Below, piece after piece: positions 42,028 through 51,362 of a stretch of DNA of 64,000 bases (position 1 is its first letter; each line of letters begins with the position of its first letter). The notes beneath the pieces are model-generated. The model did no database searches. It was not told where the DNA came from and saw only the letters and a list, made by a program, of their open reading frames with translations. The stretch covers positions 248,001-312,000 of the forward strand of contig QEVO01000001.1 of NCBI GenBank assembly GCA_003577275.1, given 5' to 3'. The stretch is from Pseudomonadota bacterium (lineage in GTDB: Bacteria > Pseudomonadota > Alphaproteobacteria > Sphingomonadales > Govanellaceae). The translations under genes were made by a program, and so were the position numbers.

Positions 42028-43328
42028 GCGCCCGTCTCCGCCGATCTGCCCTCGCCCCAATCGCCCGCCGCCGCCACTCGGGCGATGGCTGAGGTCAGCG
42101 TGGTAAGCTCGTTGGGCGCGATGGTCAAGGCCGGCGTCAGGTAGATGATGTTGCCGAAGGGGCGCAGCCACACGCCCTCGGCAACGAAGCGCTGGCGCAG
42201 CGCCGCCGGGTTGGCGATCCGCGCCATCTCGATGACGCCAATCGCGCCCTTGACCCGCACATCCACCACGCCGGGAAGGGTCCTTAAGGGGAAAAGGTCG
42301 CGTTGCAGCTGGGCTTCGATTTGTTTGGCCTCATTCAGCCTCGGCTCGCGTTCAAACAGATCGAGCGAGGCATTGGCGGCGGCGCAAGCGATGGCGTTGC
42401 CCATATAGGTTGGCCCGTGCATCAGCGCGTGCGCGGGATCGTCCGACAGGAACGCATCGAACACGGGGGCGCGCGCCACCGCAGCGGCCAGCGTCACCGC
42501 GCCGCCGGTCAGCGCTTTGCCCAGGCAGATGATGTCGGGGATGATGCTGGCCTGATTGACGGCAAAGAGCGAGCCGGTGCGGCCAAAACCGGTGAAAATT
42601 TCATCGCAAATGAGGAGCGCGCCGTGACGCTTTGTCGACGCGGCGATGGCGGCCAAGTCGGCGGGCTCATGAAAGCGCATGCCGCCCGCGCCCTGCACCA
42701 ACGGCTCGATGATGACGGCGGCGATTTCGTCCTGATGAGCATCGAGGAACCGATCGAAGGCGGTGTAGGCTGCCGCGCCGCGTGGCACATCGATGAAGAG
42801 CTGCGGTGTTAAGTGGTCCTTGAACAGCGCATGCATGCCGTCGTTCGGATCGCTGACCGCCATCGCCCCGGCGGTATCGCCGTGATAGCCGTGGCGGAAG
42901 GCGAGAAACCGCCGCTTGTCCGGCTTGCCGTGACGGATCCAGTATTGCAGCGCCATCTTCATCGCCACTTCCACCGCCACCGAGCCGGAATCGACGAAGA
43001 ACACGTGCTGCAAGTCGCCGGGCAAGAGCGCGGCCAGGCGGCGCGCCAAGGTCAGGGCTTGTTCGTGGATGAGCCCGCCCAGCATGACATGGGGCAGCGT
43101 CGCCGCTTGGGCTTGGATCGCCGCCACGATGTGCGGATGGGCCGCGCCGTGCGCCGCCGTCCACCAGTTGGCGACGCCATCAATCAGCACCCGGCCGTCG
43201 GCGAGGGTAAGCCGCGCGCCCTCCATCGCCGCCACCGGCAGCGGCGCGGGCGTGGTCTGCATCTGGGTGTAGGGCAGCCACAGATGCCGCGCCGGATCGG
43301 CGAACCAGGATGGAGGCTTATGGGTCAT
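42024..43328 (-). CDS. bioA: Adenosylmethionine-8-amino-7-oxononanoate aminotransferase
   Basis: 434 residues of class III PLP aminotransferases. Recognisable parts are HLWLPYTQMQ near the start, RHGYHGDTAGAMAVSD, LLICDEIFTGFGRTGSLFAV and the PLP lysine in CLGKALTGGAVTLAA. It makes 7,8-diaminopelargonate in biotin synthesis. It lies downstream of bioB on the minus strand, separated by a 207-bp repeat-filled gap. Confidence 0.93.
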   Translation of the reverse strand: MTHKPPSWFADPARHLWLPYTQMQTTPAPLPVAAMEGARLTLADGRVLIDGVANWWTAAHGAAHPHIVAAIQAQAATLPHVMLGGLIHEQALTLARRLAALLPGDLQHVFFVDSGSVAVEVAMKMALQYWIRHGKPDKRRFLAFRHGYHGDTAGAMAVSDPNDGMHALFKDHLTPQLFIDVPRGAAAYTAFDRFLDAHQDEIAAVIIEPLVQGAGGMRFHEPADLAAIAASTKRHGALLICDEIFTGFGRTGSLFAVNQASIIPDIICLGKALTGGAVTLAAAVARAPVFDAFLSDDPAHALMHGPTYMGNAIACAAANASLDLFEREPRLNEAKQIEAQLQRDLFPLRTLPGVVDVRVKGAIGVIEMARIANPAALRQRFVAEGVWLRPFGNIIYLTPALTIAPNELTTLTSAIARVAAAGDWGEGRSAETGA

Positions 43329-43363
43329 GGCTAGCGTTCGCTTTCCCTGCGTCGATATTCTTG

Positions 43364-43500
43364 CCCCCTCACCCTACCCTCTCCCCCTTGAGGGGGAGAG
43401 GGATGTGAAGGGTTGGCGAGGGCTTGTCCCGAGCCTTACCCGCCTGCGCGGCCAAAGCCGCTTCGACGCGGCGAAGGCCCGGAGCTGGGTGAGGGGGTGA
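43364..43500. repeat. GC-rich inverted-repeat element between bioB and bioA
   Basis: The element opens with CCCCCTCACCC and closes with GGGTGAGGGGG in inverted orientation. It contains the hairpin CCCTCTCCCCC / GGGGGAGAGGG near its left end. It is related in sequence to the elements at 44570-44712. Confidence 0.65.
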
Positions 43501-43535
43501 CTGACTGTAGCCGTCGTCTCTCGGGCTGTAAAATT

Positions 43536-44528
43536 TTAGAGCGGCTCGACCCCCAGGCGGGCGAAAAGCTTGGCGTCGCGGCCTTCGGCGGGGTTGGGGG
43601 TAGTCAAGAGCTTCTCGCCATAAAAGATCGAATTGGCCCCGGCGAAGAAGCACAAGGCTTGCAATTCATCGCTCATCGCCTCGCGCCCCGCCGAGAGCCG
43701 CACCAGCGAGGCCGGCATCATGATCCGCGCCGCGGCGACGGTGCGCACGAACTCGAAGGGATCGAGCGCGCCCTCGCCGAACAACGGCGTGCCTTCCACC
43801 TGCACCAGCATGTTGATGGGCACGCTTTCCGGGTGCTGGGGCATGTTGGCGAGCGCCAGCAGCATGCCGGCGCGATGCTCGCGCCCTTCGCCCATGCCGA
43901 CGATGCCGCCGCAGCATACGTTGAGCCCCGCCGCGCGCACATGCCCCAGGGTATCGAGGCGATCGGCGAAGGTGCGGGTGGAGATGATCTCGCCATAAAA
44001 CTCCGGCGAGGTGTCGATGTTGTGGTTGTAGTAATCAAGCCCGGCGTCCTTCAAGCGCCGCGCCTGGGCGGCGTCGAGCATGCCCAACGTGACGCAGGTC
44101 TCCAGCCCCAGCCCCTTGACCCCTTCCACCATGGCGCACACCTTGTCGAGGTCGCGCTCTTTGGGCGAGCGCCAGGCCGCGCCCATGCAAAAGCGGGTGG
44201 CGCCATTGGCCTTGGCGGCGCGCGCCTCGGCCAGCACCGCCTCGATCTCCAGGAGCTTTTCGGCCTTCAGCTCGGTGTCGTAGCGGGCCGACTGCGGGCA
44301 ATACTTGCAATCCTCCGGGCAGCCGCCGGTCTTGATCGAAAGGAGCTGGGAAAGCTGCACCCGATTGGGGTCGAAATGCTGGCGGTGGATGGCGTGGGCC
44401 TCAAAGATGAGGTCGTTCATCGGCCGGCCCAACAGCGCCACGACTTCCGAGACCGTCCAATCGCGCCTAAACCCATCCGCCGGGAGCTTTGCCGAACACG
44501 AACAAGAACACGCTTCCGCCACCGCCAT
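43536..44528 (-). CDS. bioB: Biotin synthase
   Basis: 330 residues from ATG 44528, preceded by AGAGG; an upstream in-frame start at 44564 adds 12 residues. Radical-SAM cysteines are in [13 protein letters not shown]. The [2Fe-2S] ligands are in [18 protein letters not shown] and [12 protein letters not shown]. It inserts sulfur into dethiobiotin. The N-terminus carries a short cysteine-rich stretch ([10 protein letters not shown]), unusual for the family and possibly only a start-site artefact. Confidence 0.93.
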   Translation of the reverse strand: MAVAEACSCSCSAKLPADGFRRDWTVSEVVALLGRPMNDLIFEAHAIHRQHFDPNRVQLSQLLSIKTGGCPEDCKYCPQSARYDTELKAEKLLEIEAVLAEARAAKANGATRFCMGAAWRSPKERDLDKVCAMVEGVKGLGLETCVTLGMLDAAQARRLKDAGLDYYNHNIDTSPEFYGEIISTRTFADRLDTLGHVRAAGLNVCCGGIVGMGEGREHRAGMLLALANMPQHPESVPINMLVQVEGTPLFGEGALDPFEFVRTVAAARIMMPASLVRLSAGREAMSDELQALCFFAGANSIFYGEKLLTTPNPAEGRDAKLFARLGVEPL

Positions 44529-44569
44529 CAGCTTATAACCTCTTAAAGTTCCAAAGACTGCCAACTTAC

Positions 44570-44712
44570 CCTCTCCCCCCGGGAGAGGGAAGAGCCTGTC
44601 CCCATGATAAGCGGGGAGTGAGGGGGCCTTTTTCCCTCCCAGCCATCCCCTCTCCCACCGGGAGAGGACCAGGCCTGTCCCCGTGATAGGCGGGGAGTGA
44701 GGGGCCCTTTTT
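44570..44712. repeat. Two tandem copies of a GC-rich hairpin repeat
   Basis: Copy 1 (44570-44633) and copy 2 (44646-44712) share the order CCCTCTCCC hairpin, CCTGTCCCC, GCGGGGAGTGAGGGG and a T5 run. They fill the space between bioB and the AT-rich island gene and are related to the element at 43364-43500. Confidence 0.7.
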
Positions 44713-44764
44713 ACGCGCCGCCAAAGTTCATGAGGGAGGGGGAAGAGTCAAGGGGAAGCTGAAT

Positions 44765-46246
44765 TTAATCCTTACCGTTATATGTAGCCCCAAGTTTTTT
44801 CATCAACCAATCCATTACAGGGTTGGGGTGGCGACTTTCATCACCCTTAGAATCCATTCTCTCTGCTGGGTTAAAAGTAAGCTCGTAAAATGTAGTTGCT
44901 GCAATCTCGTCCTTATAAGCTCCAGCTTGTTTTTTGAAGCCTTCAACAGAGTATGCCAAAGAGTATTTATAAGAATAGTGTTCTTTTAGTTTAAATAGCG
45001 CCGCGTGACGTGCCGCTGTAAATTTTGCAAGCCAGACCGCTGGAAGTAGGAAGAGTGCGCGTGCCAGAATTTGCCCGAGAAATTCTGAAGTTGAAGCATT
45101 CTGTGAATGAGTAGCAAATAAATTTGTCGCAGTCCTTGCATCGGAAATATTTAATACTTCACCTAAACTGGGTATAATGTAGATCGCTAAGGGAATAACG
45201 GTGATAAATAAAAATGCTATTGCACAATAGAATGCCCATCGTGCTATTGTCAGTTCCTTCGAAAGAGAATTTTTTATGTCTCCAAAAGATCCCGCAAGTC
45301 CTGCTACTGTCGCGCCAGAAAGCATGTCGCTAGCTTGCTGATTAAGATTTTCAATTATTTTTTTGGTATCATTAATATTCTTTAGTAATTCGAATTGGCG
45401 TTCAGTTCCACTAGCAAAATTTTTCTCTCTCTCATCTAATTGGTTCTGAAAATTATCAAATGTTGATTTGTAATTTTCAACGTTGCTTTTCAGTTTTTCT
45501 GATTGATCTAATGTTCCACGTATCGTCGTAATAGATTGTGCGCCCTCGCTGGCATATTCTGTTAGTGTTTTTCTATCTTTATCGCTTTCGCTTTTTAATC
45601 TCTCAATCTCTCCTTGAAGTGGAATACATTTTGAGTGGATATCTTGTAGCTTTCGGGAATTTTCTTTAGCCTCCTTTAAAAGAACACTGATGTTATTGCG
45701 TTGATTTTCTATTTGGCTATAGGTGGCTTCAAAGCCTTTGAGAAATTCTAGAAAATCGACATAACCTTCCCCAGAAATAACGTTTATCAATGGGTAAAGA
45801 TTACTCAAGACAGAATCAGAAATTTTCCATATGTTTGTAAAATTAGAATCAAGCTGAAACGAAGCTTGGCCATTTTTGCTTGTAAGTGCAAATGAAGCTG
45901 AGTTCAATTGGCCTGGTCCACCATTTGTTTCTATATTTCTTATAGCATCTAAAATATTTTTATAGGTGGATATTAATCTATCGATTGATGTAGAGAGATT
46001 ATCGATGTATGACTGAGGCAATAATATTGTATCTTCGACAATCTTAATTTTATTAGCTAACTGTCCGACTACAACCACCTTCATATCAATCTTCTTTATT
46101 GATATGCCTATGGATGATATTGGATTAGATAAATTAAACTGCTCCCCATTCTCTCCTTTTATATTCATCAGCATATTAATTACTTGAGATCGTGTAGTCT
46201 CAAGCATTCCAAATTTTGCAGTCAATTCATTTAACTGTGAATCCAT
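44765..46246 (-). CDS. Hypothetical coiled-coil membrane protein in an AT-rich island
   Basis: 493 residues with no family I recognise. The first ~320 residues are helical, with a long coiled coil around 165-310 (heptad-like stretches rich in Q, N, K and E). Two membrane segments follow (FYCAIAFLFITVIPLAIYII and ILARALFLLPAVWLAKFTAA), then a conserved-looking C-terminal block (ALFKLKEHYSYKYSLAYSVEG). Codon use is strikingly AT-rich compared with the biotin genes on both sides, a sign of recent acquisition. It might be a membrane-linked sensor or defence component, but nothing proves it. Confidence 0.7.
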   Translation of the reverse strand: MDSQLNELTAKFGMLETTRSQVINMLMNIKGENGEQFNLSNPISSIGISIKKIDMKVVVVGQLANKIKIVEDTILLPQSYIDNLSTSIDRLISTYKNILDAIRNIETNGGPGQLNSASFALTSKNGQASFQLDSNFTNIWKISDSVLSNLYPLINVISGEGYVDFLEFLKGFEATYSQIENQRNNISVLLKEAKENSRKLQDIHSKCIPLQGEIERLKSESDKDRKTLTEYASEGAQSITTIRGTLDQSEKLKSNVENYKSTFDNFQNQLDEREKNFASGTERQFELLKNINDTKKIIENLNQQASDMLSGATVAGLAGSFGDIKNSLSKELTIARWAFYCAIAFLFITVIPLAIYIIPSLGEVLNISDARTATNLFATHSQNASTSEFLGQILARALFLLPAVWLAKFTAARHAALFKLKEHYSYKYSLAYSVEGFKKQAGAYKDEIAATTFYELTFNPAERMDSKGDESRHPNPVMDWLMKKLGATYNGKD

Positions 46247-46359
46247 TTTATATCCCTATTTATAAAATAGTATTATCTCTCGAACCGGCAAACATTTCTC
46301 GAAATATCCGTGTCAGGATAACCGTCGATATCATGAAACGCTGCACACGTTACAGCAGA

Positions 46360-46695
46360 TCAACTCTTCCCGTATTTGCGCATGATCTCCCGGCGCCGGG
46401 CGTCCCCCGACAAGCCGCGCTTATCAAGATCACGCAATTCCAGCATCAGGGATGCCGGTACATGCAGTCCCTCTACGGCACTGATTTTGGCAAACCCTTC
46501 GCGACCTAGAGTAAAACTTTCTCGCCGCTTACCACTTTGGCTTTGGATGAATATTTGACCCCCGCAATCACGAACCATCTGCTGTGCAGCAGATATTGCT
46601 TCCGCTTGACTTTTATAAATACAACTTGCTTCGCTTGAATCGGCCTTCCTGACCGCCCAACGAGCTCCCTCATGCTGTATCAAATAGCGCGCCAC
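46360..46695 (-). CDS. DUF2188-like protein with C-terminal extension
   Basis: 111 residues if started at GTG 46695; the frame extends further upstream but only into the neighbouring gene. The N-terminal ~45 residues (ARYLIQHEGARWAVRKADSS, then SQAEAISAAQQMV) resemble DUF2188 and the next gene. The C-terminal part (LELRDLDKRGLSGDARRREI) is polar and unknown. The start is uncertain. Confidence 0.55.
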   Translation of the reverse strand: MARYLIQHEGARWAVRKADSSEASCIYKSQAEAISAAQQMVRDCGGQIFIQSQSGKRRESFTLGREGFAKISAVEGLHVPASLMLELRDLDKRGLSGDARRREIMRKYGKS

Positions 46696-46720
46696 GACAC
46701 CGCTTCTAATCTTATGCAGC

Positions 46721-46963
46721 TTAATGCCGTTTATCTTTTGGAGGACAAGGATCGCGTCCGGGCGAGACTGTATCAGAATCGCGCCATTGCCCATCGCGGC
46801 CTTGGATTCGCACCTCTCCGCCTCCACGATTGCTAACAATTTCCTTGGCTGCTCGCTCTGCCTTTGCCTGAGTGTCGTAAACACCACTGGCTCGGTCTGC
46901 CCCAGCCTTCTTTACGGCCCAGTCGCTGCCATGCTTTACAACATACCGGTCGTTCTTGCTCAT
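46721..46963 (-). CDS. DUF2188 domain protein
   Basis: 80 residues: RYVVKHGSDWAVKKAGADRA, AKAERAAKEIVSNRGGGEVR and GRDGQWRDSDTV cover a full DUF2188 domain, a small fold of unknown role often found on mobile DNA. The neighbouring gene on the same strand is a diverged second copy, so a local duplication is likely. Confidence 0.72.
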   Translation of the reverse strand: MSKNDRYVVKHGSDWAVKKAGADRASGVYDTQAKAERAAKEIVSNRGGGEVRIQGRDGQWRDSDTVSPGRDPCPPKDKRH

Positions 46964-47275
46964 GCCCTTTTCCCTATTGGTAGTGCCGATTCGCAGGCCT
47001 AATATACCATATCTAGAAAAATATTCGAGAACAATTTAGCAACATTTGACGGCGATAGAAACCATCTAAGTTTGGTGCTCGTTCTAATAGCTTGCTGACG
47101 CCTAAGGTTGACACAAACGCGGACCCTGCCAAGATGCGGCCAACCTGTTGCCGTCACCCCCGTGAAAACGGGGGTCCAGGCTTAAAACCCTTAAGATGGA
47201 TTCCCGCTTGCGCGGGAATGACAAGGGAAAGCCGGGAATGACGACAGGCGGATTGAATGAGGTGCCGCTTAGGCC
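46964..47275. other. 312-bp region between the island and bioF
   Basis: The first ~130 bases are AT-rich like the island. The second half holds palindromic repeat sequence (47152-47223). No gene was found. No BioR-type TTATNNATAA box was seen before bioF. Confidence 0.5.
47152..47223. repeat. Palindromic repeat, GTCATTCCCGC type, with a degenerate half
   Basis: GGATTCCCGCTTGCGCGGGAATGAC (47199-47223) holds the hairpin TTCCCGC / GCGGGAA. The left part has the variant hairpin ACCCCCGT / ACGGGGGT. Related sequence is at 50400-50533. Confidence 0.65.
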
Positions 47276-48454
47276 ATGGACTCGCTTGACCGCTTCGCCG
47301 CCGAGAAGCTGGCGCACATTCGCGCCGCCGGGCTTTATCGCGCGCTCGCCCCCACCGCGCGCGGACCCGGCGCGGCGGCGACCCGCGACGGCCGGCCCCT
47401 GATCTCGTTCTCGTGCAACGATTACCTCAATTTATCCCTCCACCCGGAGGTCAAGGCGCGCGCCCAAGCCGCCATCGATGCCCATGGCGCGGGCTCCGGC
47501 GCATCAAGGCTGGTCACCGGCAATCACCCGTTGCTGGTTGAGCTGGAGGCGCGGCTCGCCCGCCTTAAAGGCGCGGAAGATGCCGTGGTGTTCGGCAGCG
47601 GCTATCTCGCCAATATCGGCATTATCCCCAGCCTGGTCGGGCGCGGCGACCTTATCCTGATCGATGAGCTGGCGCACAACTGCCTTTATATGGGGGCGAA
47701 ACTGTCAGGGGCGGAGACGCTGGTGTTCCGTCACAACGATATGGACGACCTGGAAGCGCTGCTGCATGCGCAACGGCCTTCTCACGGCCGGGCGATGATC
47801 TTGACCGATGGCGTCTTTTCCATGGATGGCGATCTGGCGCCATTGGCAGCGATCTGCCCCCTGGCGCGCGCCCATGATGCTTGGGCTTTGACCGATGACG
47901 CCCATGGCATCGGCGTGGTGGGCGATGGCCGGGGCAGCAGTTTTGTCAGCGGCGCAAAAGCCGACGTGCCGTTGCAGATGGGCACGCTATCGAAAGCCAT
48001 TGGGTCTTATGGCGGCTATTTATGCGCCTCGCACGCCGTCATCGACTATATCCGCAACCGCGCCCGCAGCTTCATCTTCTCCACCGGCCTGCCGCCGGCC
48101 AGCGCCGCCGCCGCCATCGCCGCCCTGGACCTCATCGAGCGCGACCCCGCCTTGCGCGCCGCGCCGCTCGTTAAGGCGCGGCTCTTTACCGACCGGCTGG
48201 GCCTGCCCGCTCCGCAAAGCCCCATCGTTCCGATCATCGTCGGCGGCGCGGCGGAGACGCTGGCCGCCTCGGCGGCGCTGATGGAGAAGGGCTTTTTGGT
48301 CACCGGCATCCGCCCGCCCAGCGTGCCCGAAGGCACGGCGCGCCTGCGCGTCACCTTCTCGGCGGCGCATGCGGATAGCGATGTGCTGGCGCTGGCGGAC
48401 GCCATCGCCGCGTTGGGGCTGGCGGGCCAGGGATCGCTGGCCGAGAGCGCCTGA
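47276..48454 (+). CDS. bioF: 8-amino-7-oxononanoate synthase
   Basis: 392 residues of the alpha-oxoamine synthase family: SFSCNDYLNLSLHPEVK, TDDAHGIGVVGDGRG and the PLP lysine in GTLSKAIGSYGGYLC. It condenses pimelyl-ACP or pimeloyl-CoA with alanine, a link between biotin synthesis and the C7 acid made in benzoyl-CoA degradation. The stop overlaps bioD by one base. Confidence 0.92.
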   Translation: MDSLDRFAAEKLAHIRAAGLYRALAPTARGPGAAATRDGRPLISFSCNDYLNLSLHPEVKARAQAAIDAHGAGSGASRLVTGNHPLLVELEARLARLKGAEDAVVFGSGYLANIGIIPSLVGRGDLILIDELAHNCLYMGAKLSGAETLVFRHNDMDDLEALLHAQRPSHGRAMILTDGVFSMDGDLAPLAAICPLARAHDAWALTDDAHGIGVVGDGRGSSFVSGAKADVPLQMGTLSKAIGSYGGYLCASHAVIDYIRNRARSFIFSTGLPPASAAAAIAALDLIERDPALRAAPLVKARLFTDRLGLPAPQSPIVPIIVGGAAETLAASAALMEKGFLVTGIRPPSVPEGTARLRVTFSAAHADSDVLALADAIAALGLAGQGSLAESA

Positions 48455-49116
48455 TGCGGCTTTTCATCACCGCCACCGGCACCGGGGTCGGCAAAACCTA
48501 TGTCACCGCCGCGCTCATCGCCGCCGCCCGCGGCCGGGGTCTGCGGGCGCGCGCCGTCAAGCCCGTCCTGTCCGGCTTTTCGCCCGATGATCCGACTAGC
48601 GACGCCCACCTGCTGCTGGCCGCGCAAGGATTGCCGCCGGCGATGATTGATACGGTATCGCCATGGCGTTATGCCGCGCCGTTGTCGCCGGACATGGCGG
48701 CGGCGCGGGAAGGCAACGCCGTGCCCGTCGATGCGGTGATCGCCTTTACCCAGGCGACGCTCCGGGGACCGGAGGACGTGGTTCTTGTCGAAGGGGTGGG
48801 CGGCGCGTTCGTGCCCTTGGACCAACATCGCACGGTGGCCCACTGGATCGCCGCCGTGCCGGCGCGCCCGGTGGTGGTGGCGGGAAGTTATCTCGGCACG
48901 CTTAGCCACACCATCGCCACGGTGCGGGCCATGGCCGCCGCCGGCATATCGCCCCTGGCGGTGGTCATCAGCGAAAGCCTCGAAGGGCCGCCGCTCGGCG
49001 AGACGATGGCCTCCTTAAGCCCTCACCTGCCGGGGTTGCCGATCCTGCCTCTGCCCCGCGGCGGCGCTGGGCAAGCTTTGCTCAACGCCTTGCGCGCGGC
49101 GGCAACATCTGCCTGA
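48454..49116 (+). CDS. bioD: Dethiobiotin synthetase
   Basis: 220 residues with the P-loop ATGTGVGKTYVTAAL, the substrate lysine region VKPVLSGF and VVLVEGVGGAFVPL. It closes the ureido ring of dethiobiotin. It is coupled directly to bioF. No bioC or bioH type gene is present in the window. Confidence 0.92.
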   Translation: MRLFITATGTGVGKTYVTAALIAAARGRGLRARAVKPVLSGFSPDDPTSDAHLLLAAQGLPPAMIDTVSPWRYAAPLSPDMAAAREGNAVPVDAVIAFTQATLRGPEDVVLVEGVGGAFVPLDQHRTVAHWIAAVPARPVVVAGSYLGTLSHTIATVRAMAAAGISPLAVVISESLEGPPLGETMASLSPHLPGLPILPLPRGGAGQALLNALRAAATSA

Positions 49117-49224
49117 GGCGGCCCGGCAAGGTCTGCCGACGTCGATTTTTCTCGTTGAAAACCAATAGCCTATTTCTGGCATGAGGCTTGCTGGGATGGC
49201 CCTGAACAACGGGAGATCGAGCCC

Positions 49225-49494
49225 ATGCAAAAAGCGCCCAACGCCCTTCATGCCGCCACCATCCTGCGCCAGATGGAAGATGCCGGCATCGACGCCGAGC
49301 CTTATTTCGATATCGTCGCCGCGTCGCTCCTAAAGCGTCATGGACAACAGGCGCTGACCTTCGCCCGCGACGCCGTGGAGCGCTGGCGCGGCGGCAACGA
49401 CCGCGAAGGTCTGGAATTGTGGGAAGGGGTATGGCGCACCTTGACCACGCGAGTCGCCGCTTCCTTCGACACCACCCCGGCCACGATCCATTGA
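49225..49494 (+). CDS. Conserved small hypothetical protein
   Basis: 89 residues, mostly helical by composition, ending in WEGVWRTLTTRVAASF. No motif or family was recognised. GGGAGATCGAGCCC precedes the ATG, so translation is plausible. It lies between bioD and a terminator on the same strand. Confidence 0.6.
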   Translation: MQKAPNALHAATILRQMEDAGIDAEPYFDIVAASLLKRHGQQALTFARDAVERWRGGNDREGLELWEGVWRTLTTRVAASFDTTPATIH

Positions 49495-49568
49495 GGAGTC
49501 AGCGGCTTGGCGCTACCGGTTAGGCCGGCCTTCTTAAGGGTGCTATAGTCAGGGCATCTGCCCGACTG

Positions 49569-49611
49569 CCTCGGTGATGCTTGAAGACGACGGCGCGCCG
49601 AGGTTTTTTTT
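49569..49611 (+). terminator. Rho-independent terminator after bioF-bioD
   Basis: The stem CCTCGG (49569-49574) / CCGAGG (49598-49603), with an inner CGGCGCGCCG palindrome, is followed by eight T residues. It lies just before the opposing ccdA stop. Confidence 0.65.
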
Positions 49612-49618
49612 GCGTTTT

Positions 49619-50350
49619 TTATCCGATCTCCTGCATCCACGGAAACCAATCAAAGAGCACCGTGCCGGTGGTCTGCAACGCGCCGGTGGCCATGGCGATG
49701 CCGGTCGCCACCAACAGCAGGCCGATGGCGATTTCCACATAACGGACATAACGGCGAAACCGCGCCAGAAAGCGGGTAAAAGCGCCGACGCCCAACGCCG
49801 CGATTAGGAACGGAATGCCGAGCCCGGCCGAGTAAACGGCGAGAAGCGCGATGCCGTCCGCCATGCCCTCGCGGGTGGCGGCAATGGCGAGGATGCTGCC
49901 GAGGATGGGACCGATGCACGGCGTCCAGCCGAAGGCGAAGGCCAGCCCGATAAGATACGCGCCCAATGGCCCCAACGGTTTGCGCTCGACATGAAAGCGC
50001 GCCTCGCGGTCAAGAAACGACAAACGGAACAGCCCCATGAAGTGGAGGCCAAGGACCACCACCACCACCCCCGCCGCCATGGCCAGCACATCGAGATGCG
50101 CGCGCAGCAGGGCGCTCAACGCCGATGCGCCGGCGCCCAGCGCCACGAACACGGTGGAAAAGCCGGCGACAAACGCCAGCGCGCGCAAAAACGTGCGACG
50201 CTTCAAGGACGCGCCTGCCGCCGTCAGATCGTCAAGCCCGGCGCCGGCCAAGAACGACAGATAGGCCGGCACCAGCGGCAGCACGCAGGGCGAGACAAAG
50301 CTCAACGCGCCGCCCAACAGCGCCACGGCGAATCCCACATCGTCGGTCAT
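49619..50350 (-). CDS. ccdA: Cytochrome c biogenesis / thiol-disulfide transmembrane protein CcdA
   Basis: 243 residues with six membrane helices. The paired redox cysteines are in SFVSPCVLPLVPAYLSF and GWTPCIGPILGSI. CcdA passes electrons from cytoplasmic thioredoxin to the periplasm for haem ligation or disulfide reduction. It stands alone here, with repeat DNA upstream. Confidence 0.9.
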   Translation of the reverse strand: MTDDVGFAVALLGGALSFVSPCVLPLVPAYLSFLAGAGLDDLTAAGASLKRRTFLRALAFVAGFSTVFVALGAGASALSALLRAHLDVLAMAAGVVVVVLGLHFMGLFRLSFLDREARFHVERKPLGPLGAYLIGLAFAFGWTPCIGPILGSILAIAATREGMADGIALLAVYSAGLGIPFLIAALGVGAFTRFLARFRRYVRYVEIAIGLLLVATGIAMATGALQTTGTVLFDWFPWMQEIG

Positions 50351-50399
50351 CGACTGTCCTTATCTTGCAAGCAGGAGGGGTTAGTTTTTAATCTGCAAT

Positions 50400-50533
50400 C
50401 GTCATTCCCGACAAGCCGCGCCTGCAAATGTAGCACGCAAGGTAGAAAAGGCGATAAGCGCGGCGCGATCGGGAATCCAGTAATCATACAGCGCGGTGCA
50501 GATAGGCTGAGTTCCCGCTTTCGCGGGAATGAC
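50400..50533. repeat. Palindromic repeat region, GTCATTCCCG type
   Basis: GTCATTCCCGACAAGCCGCG and a distal TTCCCGC-TTTC-GCGGGAATGAC hairpin bound a ~134-bp stretch between ccdA and the TIGR02186 gene. It is related to the 47152-47223 element. Confidence 0.6.
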
Positions 50534-50579
50534 GGGAGGGATGCGATTATGTGCGATTCCATCTGTGCACGCTATGCAT

Positions 50580-51359
50580 CTACGACGACAAGCGGCGGGA
50601 GATCGCCCCCGCCACCAAGCCGGCGCAGAGCGCCAGCACCACGGCGATCAGACCATAGGTCGCCGGCCGGGTGTTGGCGAAGTCATAAATCGCCCGCTCC
50701 AGTCCGATCTTGGTCACCGACAACGGCGTCGTCTGATGGGCCACCACGACGCCATTGCGCGCCAGATAAATCTCGGCGCTGTAGGTGCCCACCGGCACGG
50801 TGGCGGGAAAATAAATCTCGGTGCGAAACAAGGTCTCGCCCAATACGGTCACGGCGTCCGGCCGTTCGGCGAACAACAGCGTTTTTGCCATGCCGCGGTC
50901 GATGGCGCGGCGAAAGGTGCCGCTTTCCGCCGTCGGCGGCGGATCCGACCATACCGGCTCGATGTTCTCCAGGCCGAGGCCATAAGCCGCCACTACCTCC
51001 GGCAATAGGGTGGCGTGAATGGGCCGGGTGCTGGCGACCACGTAAAACCCGGGCATGTCGCTCGCCACCGCCGAGTGGCGATTGACCCAGATGCCGCCGA
51101 TGGAGGTTTTCTTGCGCACCTGAATGGAGGTGGCCGGTCCGCGCACCACCACGATGATATCGTGATCGCGGGCATCCAGACGTTGGCCGTTGCTGTCCTT
51201 CGCCCAATCGATGGCGCCGAACAACAACAGTGAAGTGCCGGTGAAGCTGGAGGTGATTTCGATCTCATGACTGGAGATATCGGCGATCAGCGCCGCCGCC
51301 GCCGCCGGACGGGGCATCCAGAGCAACAGCCAGCTGATGATCATTACCGCGGCGCGCAT
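50580..51359 (-). CDS. TIGR02186-family membrane-anchored periplasmic protein
   Basis: 259 residues with a signal peptide (up to RPAAAAA), a ~200-residue beta-rich periplasmic part (SSHEIEITSSFTGTSLLLFG and GGIWVNRHSAV) and one C-terminal membrane helix. It matches the alphaproteobacterial TIGR02186 family, which typically neighbours TauE/SafE transporters as it does here (3-bp gap). Its molecular role is unknown. Confidence 0.78.
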   Translation of the reverse strand: MRAAVMIISWLLLWMPRPAAAAALIADISSHEIEITSSFTGTSLLLFGAIDWAKDSNGQRLDARDHDIIVVVRGPATSIQVRKKTSIGGIWVNRHSAVASDMPGFYVVASTRPIHATLLPEVVAAYGLGLENIEPVWSDPPPTAESGTFRRAIDRGMAKTLLFAERPDAVTVLGETLFRTEIYFPATVPVGTYSAEIYLARNGVVVAHQTTPLSVTKIGLERAIYDFANTRPATYGLIAVVLALCAGLVAGAISRRLSS

Positions 51360-51362
51360 GGC

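Noticed and set aside
44567..44715. Hairpins with T5 runs as terminators
   Set aside because: The T runs are on the plus strand, but both neighbouring genes are on the minus strand; better explained as repeats.
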